Source: Luteipulveratus flavus (GTDB lineage Bacteria; Actinomycetota; Actinomycetes; Actinomycetales; Dermatophilaceae). From it: a stretch of 64,000 bases of DNA. The first letter of the stretch is position 1, and each line of letters begins with the position of its first letter. The stretch covers positions 1-64,000 of the forward strand of contig NZ_JAROAV010000023.1 of the NCBI RefSeq assembly GCF_029439465.1, written 5' to 3'. The notes under the pieces were generated by a model that was not told where the DNA came from, ran no database searches, and saw only the letters and a list, made by a program, of their open reading frames with translations. The translations under genes and the position numbers were made by a program. Positions 52,857 to 64,000 of the stretch are shown here, piece by piece.

Positions 52857-53612
52857 CGACGTCTCCCCCGCCCGCGCCCGCGAGCCCGTGACGTCGCACG
52901 CCGGCCGGACGTGCGGCCCTGTCCCGTCCTGACCGTCCGGTATGGCTCGCGGACGTCCCACCTCCACCGCAGCCTGCGACCTCCTCGCCGCCGACCGGCC
53001 GACGCCGACCTCGACCTCGCCTTGACCCTCAGACGACGAAAGTTGTCCACAGGCTGGGGACAAGCATGGGGATAAGCCTGGGGACCTTGATGTGGACACC
53101 GTTGTGGAGAACGCCGCGGGCCGTTCTGGGGCGCGTCTGGACGCCACACGGCTCAAGACCGGAATTCCGCGGGATCACAGGGAGATCGCCGGTGAACGAG
53201 CATGCTGCACCCGGTGTGCACGCTCGTTGTCCACAGGCTGGGGACAAGGCTGTGGGAAAGAGCACAGGAGTGGTCGACCGTCTCGTTCATCACACCTGCA
53301 CCGCTCGTCACAGCGCTGCCGCCTCCCCAGACATGCGCACAACCTGTGGATGACCGGTCGACAATGTGGGGACGACGCCGGCGTACGCCCGGTTATCCCC
53401 AACCGCAGTGAGATATCCACAGGGTGGATCAACCGCCTGTGCACAACCCGGTCGCTCGGAATGACAGGTTCTGAGCCGCTTCTCCACAGAATCCACAACC
53501 GCTACGACGACGATCACCCTTCTCGACCTGCTCCGCTCCGCCCCGCGTACCTGGGGATGGACGGTCAGCACGCCGCCCCACCACCCGCACGATGTCTCCG
53601 GTCCCGTGAATG

Positions 53613-53641
53613 TTGGAAAGCACCCCGGACCCGACTAGGGT
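53613..53641 (+). promoter_or_regulatory. candidate dnaN promoter
   Basis: TTGGAA (53613-53618), a 17-base spacer and TAGGGT (53636-53641) lie about 135 bases before the dnaN start, after the last DnaA box. Confidence 0.5.
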
Positions 53642-53775
53642 CGGCTCGCACCCGCTCATCGACGCGGGTGCTCTTCGTCCGGGGCGCTCGTGTGCCGTGC
53701 ACCCCGGCACCACAGATGACGAACGTCGGCGCGGCCGGGCGACTCCGGCTCACCCGCAGGGCAAGGACGGTGGAC

Positions 53776-54906
53776 GTGAAGTTCCGGGTCGATCGCGATG
53801 TACTGGCCGAAGCCGTCACCTGGGTCGTGCGCGGGCTGTCCCCGCGGCCGCCGGTCCCCGTCCTCGCGGGTGTGCTGCTGCAGGCCACGCCGGAGGGCCT
53901 CACCCTGAGTGCGTTCGACTACGAGGTGTCGGCCAAGGTCACCGTGGCCGCCGAGGTCGACGAGCCCGGCACCGTCCTGGTCCTCGGGCGCCTGCTCGCG
54001 GAGATCTCCCGGAGCCTGCCCAGCAAGCCGGTCGAGATCTCCACCGATGGCGCGAAGGTCCAGGTCACCTGCGGGTCGAGCCGCTTCAGCCTCCAGCAGA
54101 TGCCGACCGACGACTACCCGACGCTGCCGGCGTCCCCCGACGCCAGCGGCAGCATCGCCGGCGACGTCTTCACCCAGGCCGTCGGCCAGGTGTCCATCGC
54201 GGCCGACCGCGGCGACACCCTGCCGATCCTCACCGGCGTCCGGGTCGAGATCGAGGGCGAGAAGCTCACCCTCCTGGCGACTGACCGGTACCGGCTGGCC
54301 ATGCGGGAGCTCTCCTGGAACCCCGGCGCACCCGACGCCAGCCACGTCGCCCTGATCCCGGCGCGCACCCTCTCCGACACCGCCAAGGCCCTCGGGGCCT
54401 CCGGCTCGGTCGAGATCGCCCTCGGCACCGCGGCCGGGGGCGACGGACTGGTCGGGTTCGAGGCCGGCCAGCGCCGCGCGACCACCCGCCTGCTCGACGG
54501 CGAGTACCCCAAGGTGACCTCGATCTTCCCGACGAGCGTCGACACGACGGCGGTCATCGGCACCGCCTCGCTCACCGAGGCCGTCAAGCGCGTCTCCCTC
54601 GTGGCCGAGCGCAACACCCCGGTCCGGCTCCGCTTCAGCGAGGGCCAGGTCGCGATCGAGGCCGGTACGGGCGATGACGCACAGGCCAGCGAGGCGGTCG
54701 AGGCCACGCTGACCGGTCCCGAGCTGGAGATCGCGTTCAACCCCCAGTTCCTGCTCGACGGCCTGAACGCTCTCGGTACGGCGTACGCGCGGCTGTCGTT
54801 CACCCAGCCCAGCCGTCCGGCCGTCCTGTCCGGCCAGAGCGAGGCGGACGGCGACGCGGACGAGAGCTACCGCTACGTCCTCATGCCGGTTCGCTTCGCC
54901 AGCTGA
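53776..54906 (+). CDS. dnaN: DNA polymerase III beta sliding clamp
   Basis: The 376-residue clamp starts 'KFRVDRDVLAEAVTWVVRGL' and continues through three clamp domains ('PVPVLAGVLLQATPEGLTLS', 'LPILTGVRVEIEGEKLTLLA', 'TDRYRLAMRELSW') to the typical end 'YRYVLMPVRF'. It tethers polymerase III to DNA. GTG at 53776 gives the conserved MKFRV start and has AAGGA eight bases upstream; an upstream GTG two codons earlier is too close to that site. Confidence 0.97.
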   Translation: MKFRVDRDVLAEAVTWVVRGLSPRPPVPVLAGVLLQATPEGLTLSAFDYEVSAKVTVAAEVDEPGTVLVLGRLLAEISRSLPSKPVEISTDGAKVQVTCGSSRFSLQQMPTDDYPTLPASPDASGSIAGDVFTQAVGQVSIAADRGDTLPILTGVRVEIEGEKLTLLATDRYRLAMRELSWNPGAPDASHVALIPARTLSDTAKALGASGSVEIALGTAAGGDGLVGFEAGQRRATTRLLDGEYPKVTSIFPTSVDTTAVIGTASLTEAVKRVSLVAERNTPVRLRFSEGQVAIEAGTGDDAQASEAVEATLTGPELEIAFNPQFLLDGLNALGTAYARLSFTQPSRPAVLSGQSEADGDADESYRYVLMPVRFAS

Positions 54907-55026
54907 GCAGCCTCACCGCGGGCAGGCGCGGCCCGACCTGCAACCCTCCGGTCGGGAAGACCCGGGCGTAGCGTCAGCGGTAACCATGACGGCACTCTTG
55001 ACCGCGAGCACGAAGGAGCACGAGCG

Positions 55027-56019
55027 ATGCAGCTGGGACTGATCGGCCTGGGCAAGATGGGCGGCAACATGCGCGAGCGGATCCGCCGCGCCGGCCACGA
55101 GGTCGTCGGGTACGACCGCAACCCCGACGTCAGTGACGTCGCCTCCGTCGAGGAGCTCGTCAGCACGCTCGCCGCGCCGCGCGTCGTCTGGGTGATGGTC
55201 CCGGCCGGCGGTCCCACCCGCGACACGGTCAAGCAGCTCGGCGACCTGCTGTCCGAGGGCGACATGGTCATCGACGGTGGCAACAGCAAGTTCACCGACG
55301 ACCAGGTCAACGCCGACCTGCTGGCGCCGAAGGGCATCGGGTACGTCGACTGCGGCGTCTCCGGCGGCGTCTGGGGCCTGGACAACGGCTACGGCCTGAT
55401 GTGCGGTGGCGACACCGCCCACGTCGAGCGCGCCATGCCGATCTTCGACGCGCTCCGGCCTGAGGGCCCCCGCGAGGAGGGCTTCGTCCACGCCGGCAAG
55501 GTCGGCGCCGGCCACTACGCCAAGATGGTCCACAACGGCATCGAGTACGGGCTGATGCACGCCTACGCCGAGGGCTTCGAGCTCCTGGAGGCCAAGGACA
55601 TCGTCGAGGACGTCCACGGCTGCTTCAAGGCGTGGACCCGCGGCACCGTCGTCCGCTCCTGGCTGCTCGACCTGCTGGTCAAGGCCCTCGAGGAGACGCC
55701 CGAGCTGAAGGGCGTGAGCGAGTACTCCACCGACTCCGGCGAGGGCCGCTGGACCCTCGAGGAGGGCATCAACCTCGCGGTGCCGATGCCCGTCCTCGCC
55801 GCCGCGCTGTTCGCCCGCTTCACCTCCCGCCAGGAGAACTCCCCGCAGATGCAGGCCGTCGCCGCGCTGCGCGGTGAGTTCGGCGGCCACGAGGTGATGA
55901 AGTTCGGCGAGGAGCCCTGGCGCCAGGGTGGCAAGGAAGGGCAGGCGGAGGTCAGCCCGGCCGCCGAGGCCAAGAAGGACGACCGTCCCCGACCCGGCGC
56001 CAAGACCAGCGAGCACTGA
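55027..56019 (+). CDS. gnd: 6-phosphogluconate dehydrogenase (decarboxylating)
   Basis: The 330-residue enzyme is the shorter GndA-like type: 'MQLGLIGLGKMGGNMRERIR' (NAD(P) site), 'GDMVIDGGNSKFTDDQVNAD', 'GYVDCGVSGGVWGLDNGYGL', 'AGHYAKMVHNGIEYGLMHAY' (catalytic Lys and Asn). It makes ribulose-5-phosphate in the pentose phosphate pathway. The dnaN-gnd-recF order is common in actinomycetes. AAGGAG upstream supports the ATG. The C-terminal 20 residues are charged and extend past the domain. Confidence 0.96.
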   Translation: MQLGLIGLGKMGGNMRERIRRAGHEVVGYDRNPDVSDVASVEELVSTLAAPRVVWVMVPAGGPTRDTVKQLGDLLSEGDMVIDGGNSKFTDDQVNADLLAPKGIGYVDCGVSGGVWGLDNGYGLMCGGDTAHVERAMPIFDALRPEGPREEGFVHAGKVGAGHYAKMVHNGIEYGLMHAYAEGFELLEAKDIVEDVHGCFKAWTRGTVVRSWLLDLLVKALEETPELKGVSEYSTDSGEGRWTLEEGINLAVPMPVLAAALFARFTSRQENSPQMQAVAALRGEFGGHEVMKFGEEPWRQGGKEGQAEVSPAAEAKKDDRPRPGAKTSEH

Positions 56020-56471
56020 CCCGCGACCGGCGGGGCCGACAGCAGCACCCATAAGCCGAGCGCTGTACGCCGTCGCCTCCGGCTCCGGCGGGAGGGGCCT
56101 TGCGTCGCATCCATCCGCGCTCGCAAGCTCGCGCTCCCGCCAGACCCGACCACGCTCCTCCGGGCCCCTCCCGACTCCGCCTCCGCGGAAATGTCACCGG
56201 CGTAGTCGGCGGTGAGGTTCGTACCCAGGGTGCGGAGCGGAATGCCCTCGGTAGGCGGGTGGGTGGGGCTGGCGGGAGGCCGAGCGACCGGCGTACGGGT
56301 GCGATGTGTGCGCGTACCGGGTCGCTCGGCCGGATGGTTGCCCGCCGAAGAGGGCATCCCGCGCAGCACTCGACCTGGCGCTCAGCGCGCGAGGCCTGCG
56401 CTGCGCCGGTCGGAAGCGCGGCAGACTGTGCGCGATAGTCGGGCGGTACGGCGCCTGAGGAAGGGAGCGAG
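56020..56471. repeat. gnd-recF gap with nested inverted repeats
   Basis: No gene is supported in these 452 bases. CGGGAGGGGCC (56089-56099) pairs with GGCCCCTCCCG (56162-56172). A larger structure follows: GCGGAATGCCCT (56237-56248) with AGGGCATCCCGC (56351-56362), one mismatch; GGCGGG (56254-56259) with CCCGCC (56341-56346); and a perfect inner stem GGCCGAGCGACC (56278-56289) with GGTCGCTCGGCC (56320-56331). It could be a structured RNA or a mobile palindrome. Confidence 0.7.
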
Positions 56472-57659
56472 ATGTTTCTGCGGCACCTGTCGCTGGTCGA
56501 CTTCCGCTCCTACCCGAGTGCCGAGGTCGAGCTCGAGCCGGGCATCACGACGTTCGTCGGACTGAACGGGCAGGGCAAGACCAACCTGGTGGAGGCGGTG
56601 GGCTACGTCGCCGGGCTGTCCTCCCACCGGGTCTCGCAGGACGCGCCACTGGTCCGCGCGGGGGCGCAGCAGGCGATCATCCGGGCGGCGGTCGTGCGCG
56701 ACGGGCGCGAGCAGCTGGTCGAGCTGGAGATCAACCCCGGGCGCGCGAACCGGGCGCGGCTCGGACGCTCGCCGCTCACCCGGCCGCGAGACGTGCTCGG
56801 CACGGTGCGCACGGTCCTGTTCGCGCCGGAGGACCTGGCGCTGGTGAAGGGAGACCCGTCCGAGCGGCGGCGGTTCCTGGACGAGCTGCTGATCGCCCGG
56901 CAGCCGCGGTGGGCGGCCGCGCGGTCGGACTACGACAAGATCCTCAAGCAGCGCAACGCTCTGCTGAAGTCGGCGATGCCGGTGCTGCGCAAGGGATCTC
57001 GGCGGCGTACCGACCGGGACCCGGAGGAGCTCGAGCGAGCCCTGCACACGCTCGACGTGTGGAACGGGCACCTCGCCGAGGTCGGGTCGTCCCTGCTGTA
57101 CGCGCGGCTGCGGCTGCTGCGGGACCTGCTGCCCTACCTGGCCAAGGCGTACGACGAGGTGAGCGCGGGCCGCGGGGCGGCGCAGGCGACGTACCGGTCC
57201 TCCCTGCACGAGGAGGTGGCGACGCAGATCGCGGGCGGTGACGTCCCGGAGCAGGACGCGTTGCGGCAGGCGATGCACGCGTCGTTCGAGCAGGTCCGCG
57301 AGCAGGAGGTCGAGCGGGGCGTGACGCTGGTCGGCCCGCACCGGGACGACCTGGTGCTGCAGCTCGGGGACCTGCCGGCGAAGGGGTACGCCAGCCACGG
57401 GGAGTCGTGGTCGTTCGCGCTCGGGCTGCGGCTGGCGGCGTTCCAGCTGCTGCGGTCCGATCTCGGGACGGATCCGGTGCTGGTGCTGGACGACGTGTTC
57501 GCCGAGCTGGACGCCGGTCGTCGGGAGCGGCTGGCGGCGATGGTCGGCGACGCCGAGCAGGTGCTGGTGACCGCGGCGGTGGCCGACGACGTACCCGCCA
57601 CGCTCACCGGCCGAACCTTCCACGTCACGCTCGGCGAGGTTTCACGTGAACCCGACTGA
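56472..57659 (+). CDS. recF: DNA replication and repair protein RecF
   Basis: The 395-residue ATPase starts '[20 protein letters not shown]' with Walker A '[16 protein letters not shown]', '[20 protein letters not shown]' and 'FLDELL', a central coiled region, and the signature/Walker B '[20 protein letters not shown]', '[20 protein letters not shown]'. It helps load RecA at gaps. GGAAGGGAG upstream supports the ATG. It overlaps the DUF721 gene by 14 bases, and its 3' end contains a parS-like site. Confidence 0.96.
   Translation: MFLRHLSLVDFRSYPSAEVELEPGITTFVGLNGQGKTNLVEAVGYVAGLSSHRVSQDAPLVRAGAQQAIIRAAVVRDGREQLVELEINPGRANRARLGRSPLTRPRDVLGTVRTVLFAPEDLALVKGDPSERRRFLDELLIARQPRWAAARSDYDKILKQRNALLKSAMPVLRKGSRRRTDRDPEELERALHTLDVWNGHLAEVGSSLLYARLRLLRDLLPYLAKAYDEVSAGRGAAQATYRSSLHEEVATQIAGGDVPEQDALRQAMHASFEQVREQEVERGVTLVGPHRDDLVLQLGDLPAKGYASHGESWSFALGLRLAAFQLLRSDLGTDPVLVLDDVFAELDAGRRERLAAMVGDAEQVLVTAAVADDVPATLTGRTFHVTLGEVSREPD
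57639..57652. promoter_or_regulatory. parS-like site at the recF-DUF721 junction
   Basis: GTTTCACGTGAACC differs by one base from GTTTCACGTGAAAC. The DUF721 GTG start (57646-57648) lies inside it. Confidence 0.6.
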
Positions 57660-58275
57660 CAGCACACGGGACTCGGCTGGAGATGACCCGACGGTCGAGG
57701 CCGCCGGCGGCGAGGAGCCGGCGGGCACACCCGCCGCGCCGGGGCGTGACGGGTCGCCGAACGAGACCGACGAGCAGCGGGTCGAGGCGGCGACCGCGGC
57801 GCTCGCCCGGGTCCGGCGGGCCGCTCGGGACAAGGGGCTGCGACCGGGCAGCCCCGCGATCCGACGCCGCAAGGCCGGGGACCTCGGCCGGTACGAGCGC
57901 GGCTCGAGTCCCGGCGGCCGCGACCCGCTGGCTCTGGGCGACCAGGTCGACCGGCTGCTGCGCGACCGGGACTGGCGGGTGGACGTGGCCGCCGGCGCGG
58001 TGATGGGCCGGTGGGTCGACATCGTGGGTCCGGACGTCGCACAGCACACGACGCCGGTCAGCTTCCAGGACGGGATCCTCACGGTGCGCGCCGAGTCGAC
58101 CGCCTGGGCGACCCAGCTGCGCCTGCTGGGCTCGACCATCCTCGGACGGATGGAGGCGGCCGTGGGGTCGGGCGTGGTCGAGGAGCTCAAGGTGGTCGGC
58201 CCGTCGGCGCCCTCGTGGTCGCGCGGACTGCGGCGCGCGTCCGGTGGACGCGGGCCGCGGGACACCTACGGATGA
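57646..58275 (+). CDS. DUF721 (DciA-like) protein, Rv0004-type
   Basis: The 209-residue protein has a charged N terminus (about 1-90) and a DUF721 domain (about 95-190: '[20 protein letters not shown]', '[20 protein letters not shown]', '[20 protein letters not shown]'). The Trp in 'MGRWVDIVG' and 'STAWATQL' are family marks. DUF721 proteins of the DciA group load or regulate the DnaB helicase in bacteria lacking DnaC, so a role in replication is likely. The start is GTG, overlapping recF. Confidence 0.92.
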   Translation: MNPTDSTRDSAGDDPTVEAAGGEEPAGTPAAPGRDGSPNETDEQRVEAATAALARVRRAARDKGLRPGSPAIRRRKAGDLGRYERGSSPGGRDPLALGDQVDRLLRDRDWRVDVAAGAVMGRWVDIVGPDVAQHTTPVSFQDGILTVRAESTAWATQLRLLGSTILGRMEAAVGSGVVEELKVVGPSAPSWSRGLRRASGGRGPRDTYG

Positions 58276-58393
58276 GGCGGGGTTCTGGCCGCCGGATTGT
58301 CGCCACCGATGTGCCTGACAGGCCGGATGCACGTACGGTGGCACGTTGGGGAGAGGACCGACCGACCATCAGCTCAGGAAAAGAGACAGCCAC

Positions 58394-59335
58394 GTGAGCC
58401 GACCCGAGGGCCCGGGCTCCGACGACGCCCGGGGCATCGACAAGCTGTTCCCGACCGACGATCCGGACGCGACGCACACCGACCTGCCGCGCGTGGCGAA
58501 GATGCCCGCGGCACCCAGCCAGCCCACCGAGCCCGGCGGATACGCCCGCGGCGCTGGCGGCCAGTGGCCGGAGCCGCCGGCGGACTCCACGGAGCCGTTC
58601 CGGCCGGTGCGCCAGCACGAGCCGGCCGCGCACGCCGCGCGGACCCAGACGGCTCCGCACGCCTACGACGTGAGCGGCGCTCCGACGTACGACGGCCACG
58701 TCGAGCAGCCGGGGTACGCCGACGAGCGCCCCGCGCAGCAGACCCGACCGGCGTACGTCGGCGGCGGGTACGACGGGCGGCAGTACGACGGCCCTGAGTA
58801 CGTCGAGGACGAGACACCGCGCGGTCGTGGTGGTCTGCTCGGACCCATCGCCGTGATCGCGCTGTCGGTGATCGCGCTCGGCGCCGCGTTCCTGTTCACC
58901 CGCGGCGGTGGCGACGAGAACGCCCAGACCCCTCCGCCGCTGCCGAGTGCCACCGCGCCCGCGAACCAGCAGTCGCCGACCACCGACAGCGGACAGGCTG
59001 GACCCGTACCGACCTCGCCGTCGCCGACGCCGTGGACGCAGTCGAGCACCCCGCCGCCCGCGACGTCGAGCACGGCGCCGTCGCCGTCCAGCACCGCCGC
59101 CGGCCAGCTGCCGCGCGGGGTCAAGGTGTGCGGCCCGAACGTCGGTGCCTCGCGCTCGACGACCTGCCCGTTCGCCCAGAACGTCGCGGCTGCCGTCGCC
59201 GGCCACCCCAGGACCGGGTCGTTCACCGTCAACGCGCACAGCGAGGCGACGAAGAAGGACTACGTCATGCACTGCAACGGTGGCCAGGTCACGGTCTGCC
59301 GCGGCGGGAAGCGTGCCGTCGTCTACATCGTCTGA
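58394..59335 (+). CDS. single-pass membrane protein of unknown function
   Basis: The 313-residue protein has a long hydrophilic, Tyr/Gly/Pro-rich N terminus (about 1-150), one transmembrane helix (about 155-175, 'LLGPIAVIALSVIALGAAFL'), a Ser/Thr/Pro linker and a small C-terminal domain with four Cys ('VKVCGPNVG', 'TTCPFAQNVAAAV', 'VMHCNGGQVTVCRGG'), probably two disulfides outside the cell. I do not recognise a named family. GTG at 58394 follows AGGAAAAGAG. It ends at a strong hairpin before gyrB. Confidence 0.75.
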   Translation: MSRPEGPGSDDARGIDKLFPTDDPDATHTDLPRVAKMPAAPSQPTEPGGYARGAGGQWPEPPADSTEPFRPVRQHEPAAHAARTQTAPHAYDVSGAPTYDGHVEQPGYADERPAQQTRPAYVGGGYDGRQYDGPEYVEDETPRGRGGLLGPIAVIALSVIALGAAFLFTRGGGDENAQTPPPLPSATAPANQQSPTTDSGQAGPVPTSPSPTPWTQSSTPPPATSSTAPSPSSTAAGQLPRGVKVCGPNVGASRSTTCPFAQNVAAAVAGHPRTGSFTVNAHSEATKKDYVMHCNGGQVTVCRGGKRAVVYIV

Positions 59336-59338
59336 CGG

Positions 59339-59364
59339 GTCGGCCGCCCGGTCGGGCGGCCGAC
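59339..59364 (+). terminator. hairpin terminator after the membrane protein gene
   Basis: GTCGGCCGCCCG (59339-59350) and CGGGCGGCCGAC (59353-59364) form a near-continuous palindrome with a tiny loop, four bases after the stop. Confidence 0.75.
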
Positions 59365-59504
59365 AAGAGCCCCGCGCGCGCAGACGGCGCGCAGGCTCGC
59401 TGAGGCCCCCGGGCGCGATTCCCCCATCGCGTGCGGGTGCGTTCGGCGGCGACACGCGTCCCCAGAGGCCTCCAGGCACCGTTCTTCCATAAGTGGACAG
59501 GTAG

Positions 59505-61715
<2,211 letters not shown>

Positions 61716-61760
61716 CAGCCGCTGCTGTGTACGAATCTGTTTGAACGAGAAGGACTTTCG

Positions 61761-64000
61761 ATGACTGACGACATGCCACCCACTGAGGACGAGGGCCCCG
61801 TCGTCGACGAGAACGGCGTCGTCGTCGGCAACCGGGTCGACCCGATCGACCTGAACACCGAGATGCAGCGCAGCTACATCGACTACGCGATGGCCGTCAT
61901 CGTGAGCCGGGCGCTGCCCGACGTGCGCGACGGCCTCAAGCCCGTGCACCGCCGCATCGTGTACGCGATGTACGACGGCGGCTACCGGCCCGACCGCGGC
62001 TACAACAAGTGCAGCCGGGTCGTCGGCGACGTGATGGGTCAGTACCACCCGCACGGCGACACCGCGATCTACGACGCGATGGTGCGGCTGGTGCAGCCGT
62101 GGTCGATGCGCTACCCGCTCATCGACGGGCAGGGCAACTTCGGCAGCCCGGGCAACGACGGTGCGGCCGCGCCGCGGTACACCGAGTGCCGGATGGCGCC
62201 GCTGGCCCTGGAGCTGGTGCGCGACATCGAGAAGGACACCGTCGACTTCGAGCCGAACTACGACGGCAAGACGATGCAGCCGTCGGTCCTGCCGGCCCGC
62301 TTCCCGAACCTGCTGGTGAACGGCTCGGCCGGTATCGCGGTCGGCATGGCGACGCAGATCCCGCCGCACAACCTGCGCGAGGTGGCGGCGACGGCGCAGT
62401 GGTTCCTGGACCACCCGGACGTCACTCGGGAGGAGCTGCTGGAGAAGGCGATCGAGATGATTCCCGGCCCGGACTTCCCGACCGGGGCGCTGATCATGGG
62501 CCACAAGGGCATCGAGCAGGCGTACCGCACCGGTCGCGGCTCGATCACCATGCGGGCGGTCGTCGAGGTCGAGGAGATCCAGGGTCGTACCTGCCTGGTC
62601 GTCTCCGAGCTGCCGTACCAGGTCAACCCGGACACCCTCGCGGAGAAGATCGCCCTGCTGGTCAAGGAGGGCCGGGTCGCCGGCATCGCCGACCTGCGCG
62701 ACGAGACCTCCGGGCGTACGGGTCAGCGGCTCGTCGTCGTCCTCAAGCGGGACGCGGTTGCCAAGGTCGTCCTGAACAACCTCTACAAGCACACCCAGCT
62801 GCAGCAGACCTTCGGCGCGAACATGCTGGCGCTGGTCGACGGCGTCCCGCGCACCCTGCCGATCTCGGCGTTCATCCGCTACTGGGTGGAGCACCAGATC
62901 GACGTCATCGTGCGGCGGACGACGTACCTGCTGAACAAGTACGAGTCCGAGATCCACATCCTGCGCGGGTACCTCAAGGCGCTGGACATGCTGGACGAGG
63001 TCATCGCCCTGATCCGCCGCTCCCCCAGCGCCGAGGAGGCGCGCGGCGGGCTGATGGAGCTGCTCGGCGTCGACGAGATCCAGGCGCGCGCGATCCTGGA
63101 CCTGCAGCTGCGCCGCCTCGCGGCCCTGGAGCGGCAGAAGATCATCGACGACCACGACGAGTACGAGCGCCTGATCGAGGACTGCAAGGACATCCTCGCC
63201 AAGCCCGAGCGGCAGCGGCAGATCGTCAAGGACGAGCTGGCCGCGATCACGGACAAGTACGGCGACGCCCGGCGGACCCGGATCGTCCCGTTCGACGGCG
63301 ACATGAACATGGAGGACCTGATCCCGCAGGAGCAGGTCGTCGTCACGATCACCCGGGGCGGGTACGCCAAGCGCGTCAAGACCTCGGAGTACCGCTCGCA
63401 GCGGCGCGGCGGCAAGGGCGTGCGCGGTGCCCAGCTGCGCGGCGACGACGTGGTCGAGCACTTCTTCACCAGCTCCACCCACAACTGGCTGCTCTTCTTC
63501 ACCAACCTCGGCCGGGTCTACCGGATCAAGGCGTACGAGCTGCCGGAGAGCTCGCGCGACGCCAAGGGCCAGCACGTCGCGAACATGCTGGCGTTCCAGC
63601 CGGGTGAACGCATCGCCCAGGTGCGGTCGCTGAACAGCTACGACCAGGCGCCGTACCTCCTGCTCGCGACCCGCAGGGGTCTGGTCAAGAAGAGCCGACT
63701 GGTCGAGTACGACTCGACCCGCTCGGGCGGTCTGATCGCGGTCAACCTGCGCGACGGCGACGAGCTGGTCGGCGCTTCCCTGGCGAGCTCGTCCGATGAC
63801 GTGCTGCTGGTGTCGCGCAAGGGCCAGTCGGTGCGCTTCCACGCCTCGGACGAGACGCTGCGGCCGATGGGCCGGGCGACCTCCGGTGTGACCGGGATGA
63901 AGTTCCGGGCCGGGGACGAGCTGCTGTCGATGAACGTGGTCCATGAGGACGAGGACCCCGACGTCTTCGTGGTGTTCGAGAACGGCCTGGCGAAGCGGAC
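61761..64000 (+). CDS. gyrA: DNA gyrase subunit A, cut by the window end
   Basis: The frame from ATG at 61761 (GAGAAGGA upstream) runs to the window end, about 746 codons, without a stop. The breakage-reunion domain contains '[20 protein letters not shown]', the quinolone-determining region '[20 protein letters not shown]' and the catalytic Tyr in '[14 protein letters not shown]'. The position equivalent to E. coli Ser83 is Thr and that of Asp87 is Asp. The C-terminal beta-pinwheel includes the GyrA box '[17 protein letters not shown]'. The gyrB-gyrA gap is 45 bases. Confidence 0.98.
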   Translation, partial: MTDDMPPTEDEGPVVDENGVVVGNRVDPIDLNTEMQRSYIDYAMAVIVSRALPDVRDGLKPVHRRIVYAMYDGGYRPDRGYNKCSRVVGDVMGQYHPHGDTAIYDAMVRLVQPWSMRYPLIDGQGNFGSPGNDGAAAPRYTECRMAPLALELVRDIEKDTVDFEPNYDGKTMQPSVLPARFPNLLVNGSAGIAVGMATQIPPHNLREVAATAQWFLDHPDVTREELLEKAIEMIPGPDFPTGALIMGHKGIEQAYRTGRGSITMRAVVEVEEIQGRTCLVVSELPYQVNPDTLAEKIALLVKEGRVAGIADLRDETSGRTGQRLVVVLKRDAVAKVVLNNLYKHTQLQQTFGANMLALVDGVPRTLPISAFIRYWVEHQIDVIVRRTTYLLNKYESEIHILRGYLKALDMLDEVIALIRRSPSAEEARGGLMELLGVDEIQARAILDLQLRRLAALERQKIIDDHDEYERLIEDCKDILAKPERQRQIVKDELAAITDKYGDARRTRIVPFDGDMNMEDLIPQEQVVVTITRGGYAKRVKTSEYRSQRRGGKGVRGAQLRGDDVVEHFFTSSTHNWLLFFTNLGRVYRIKAYELPESSRDAKGQHVANMLAFQPGERIAQVRSLNSYDQAPYLLLATRRGLVKKSRLVEYDSTRSGGLIAVNLRDGDELVGASLASSSDDVLLVSRKGQSVRFHASDETLRPMGRATSGVTGMKFRAGDELLSMNVVHEDEDPDVFVVFENGLAKR

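Larger units (their letters stand above)
52778..53775. other. oriC: origin of replication oriC (dnaA-dnaN gap)
   Basis: The 998-base gap holds at least nine DnaA-box-like 9-mers, mainly at 53043-53500: TTGTCCACA at 53043 and 53227; TGGGGACAA at 53055 and 53239; TGGGGATAA at 53067; TGTGGACAC at 53091; TGTGGAGAA at 53103; TGTGGATGA at 53345; ATATCCACA at 53413; TTCTCCACA at 53480. A 23-bp cassette with two convergent boxes occurs twice (53042-53064 and 53226-53248). No gene is supported; frames across it are shadows. Confidence 0.9.

Noticed and set aside
62041-62100. Thr at the Ser83-equivalent of GyrA as quinolone resistance
   Set aside because: Residue choice here varies naturally among bacteria; without close relatives a resistance claim is not supported.

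Overview
The window is high-GC actinobacterial chromosome spanning the replication origin. The run rpmH-dnaA-oriC-dnaN-gnd-recF-DUF721-gyrB-gyrA, with rnpA-yidD-yidC-jag-rsmG-parA-parB and trxA-trxB-sigM-murJ-NUDIX-pcnA on the other side of dnaA, is the conserved actinomycete origin layout. The rplI-rpsR-ssb-rpsF-GT87-PBP-padR-ino1 block lies on the same side of dnaA as pcnA, as I remember it from Streptomyces rather than Mycobacterium. GTG and TTG starts, actinobacterial DnaA boxes (TTGTCCACA) and a REP-like element (TGGTTGAGCC...GTCGAAACC) fit an actinomycete, perhaps near the Micrococcales or Kineosporiales. The genus cannot be fixed from this.

Layout. 1-10.1 kb is accessory: three SRPBCC proteins, an SMP-30-like protein, an EVE protein, a DUF2330 protein, three secreted peptidoglycan-binding hydrolases (one M23, two NlpC/P60) and a MATE transporter. 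10.2-18.2 kb is conserved: rplI, rpsR, ssb, rpsF, a GT87 membrane protein, a class A PBP, and padR-ino1. 18.2-32.1 kb is accessory: a frameshifted GH16 glucanase between two REP-like repeats, small secreted proteins, an AfsR/SARP-type regulator, a biotinyl-domain protein, a choice-of-anchor I protein, a divergent TetR/MFS pair with three operator-like dyads, an AraC regulator and an HTH protein. 32.3-44.1 kb holds pcnA, NUDIX, DUF6049, murJ, a pseudokinase, sigM, an anti-sigma-like protein, trxB and trxA. 44.2-50.8 kb is the leftward parB-to-rpmH block. 51.3-64 kb runs rightward from dnaA into gyrA, which is cut by the window end.

How it fits together. The origin block combines initiation (DnaA, DnaN, oriC), segregation (ParA, ParB and a dense parS cluster), supercoiling (GyrA, GyrB), membrane insertion (YidC, YidD, Jag) and envelope growth (MurJ with a separate pseudokinase, DUF6049, PBP). 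trxBA has an excellent SigR/SigH-type promoter. The gap after sigM has two promoters resembling the reported SigM consensus with identical spacing.

I see no CRISPR array, no insertion sequence, no RNA gene and no obvious undescribed multi-gene system. The most interesting signals are non-coding: asymmetric parS variants clustered in parAB and parS-like sites over two start codons; a shared upstream element with long leaders on two cell-wall hydrolase genes; a 28-bp perfect inverted repeat between MATE and rplI; two REP-like repeats flanking the broken GH16 gene; a duplicated terminator-like hairpin; an rpsF leader that can hide its own ribosome binding site; and nested inverted repeats upstream of recF.
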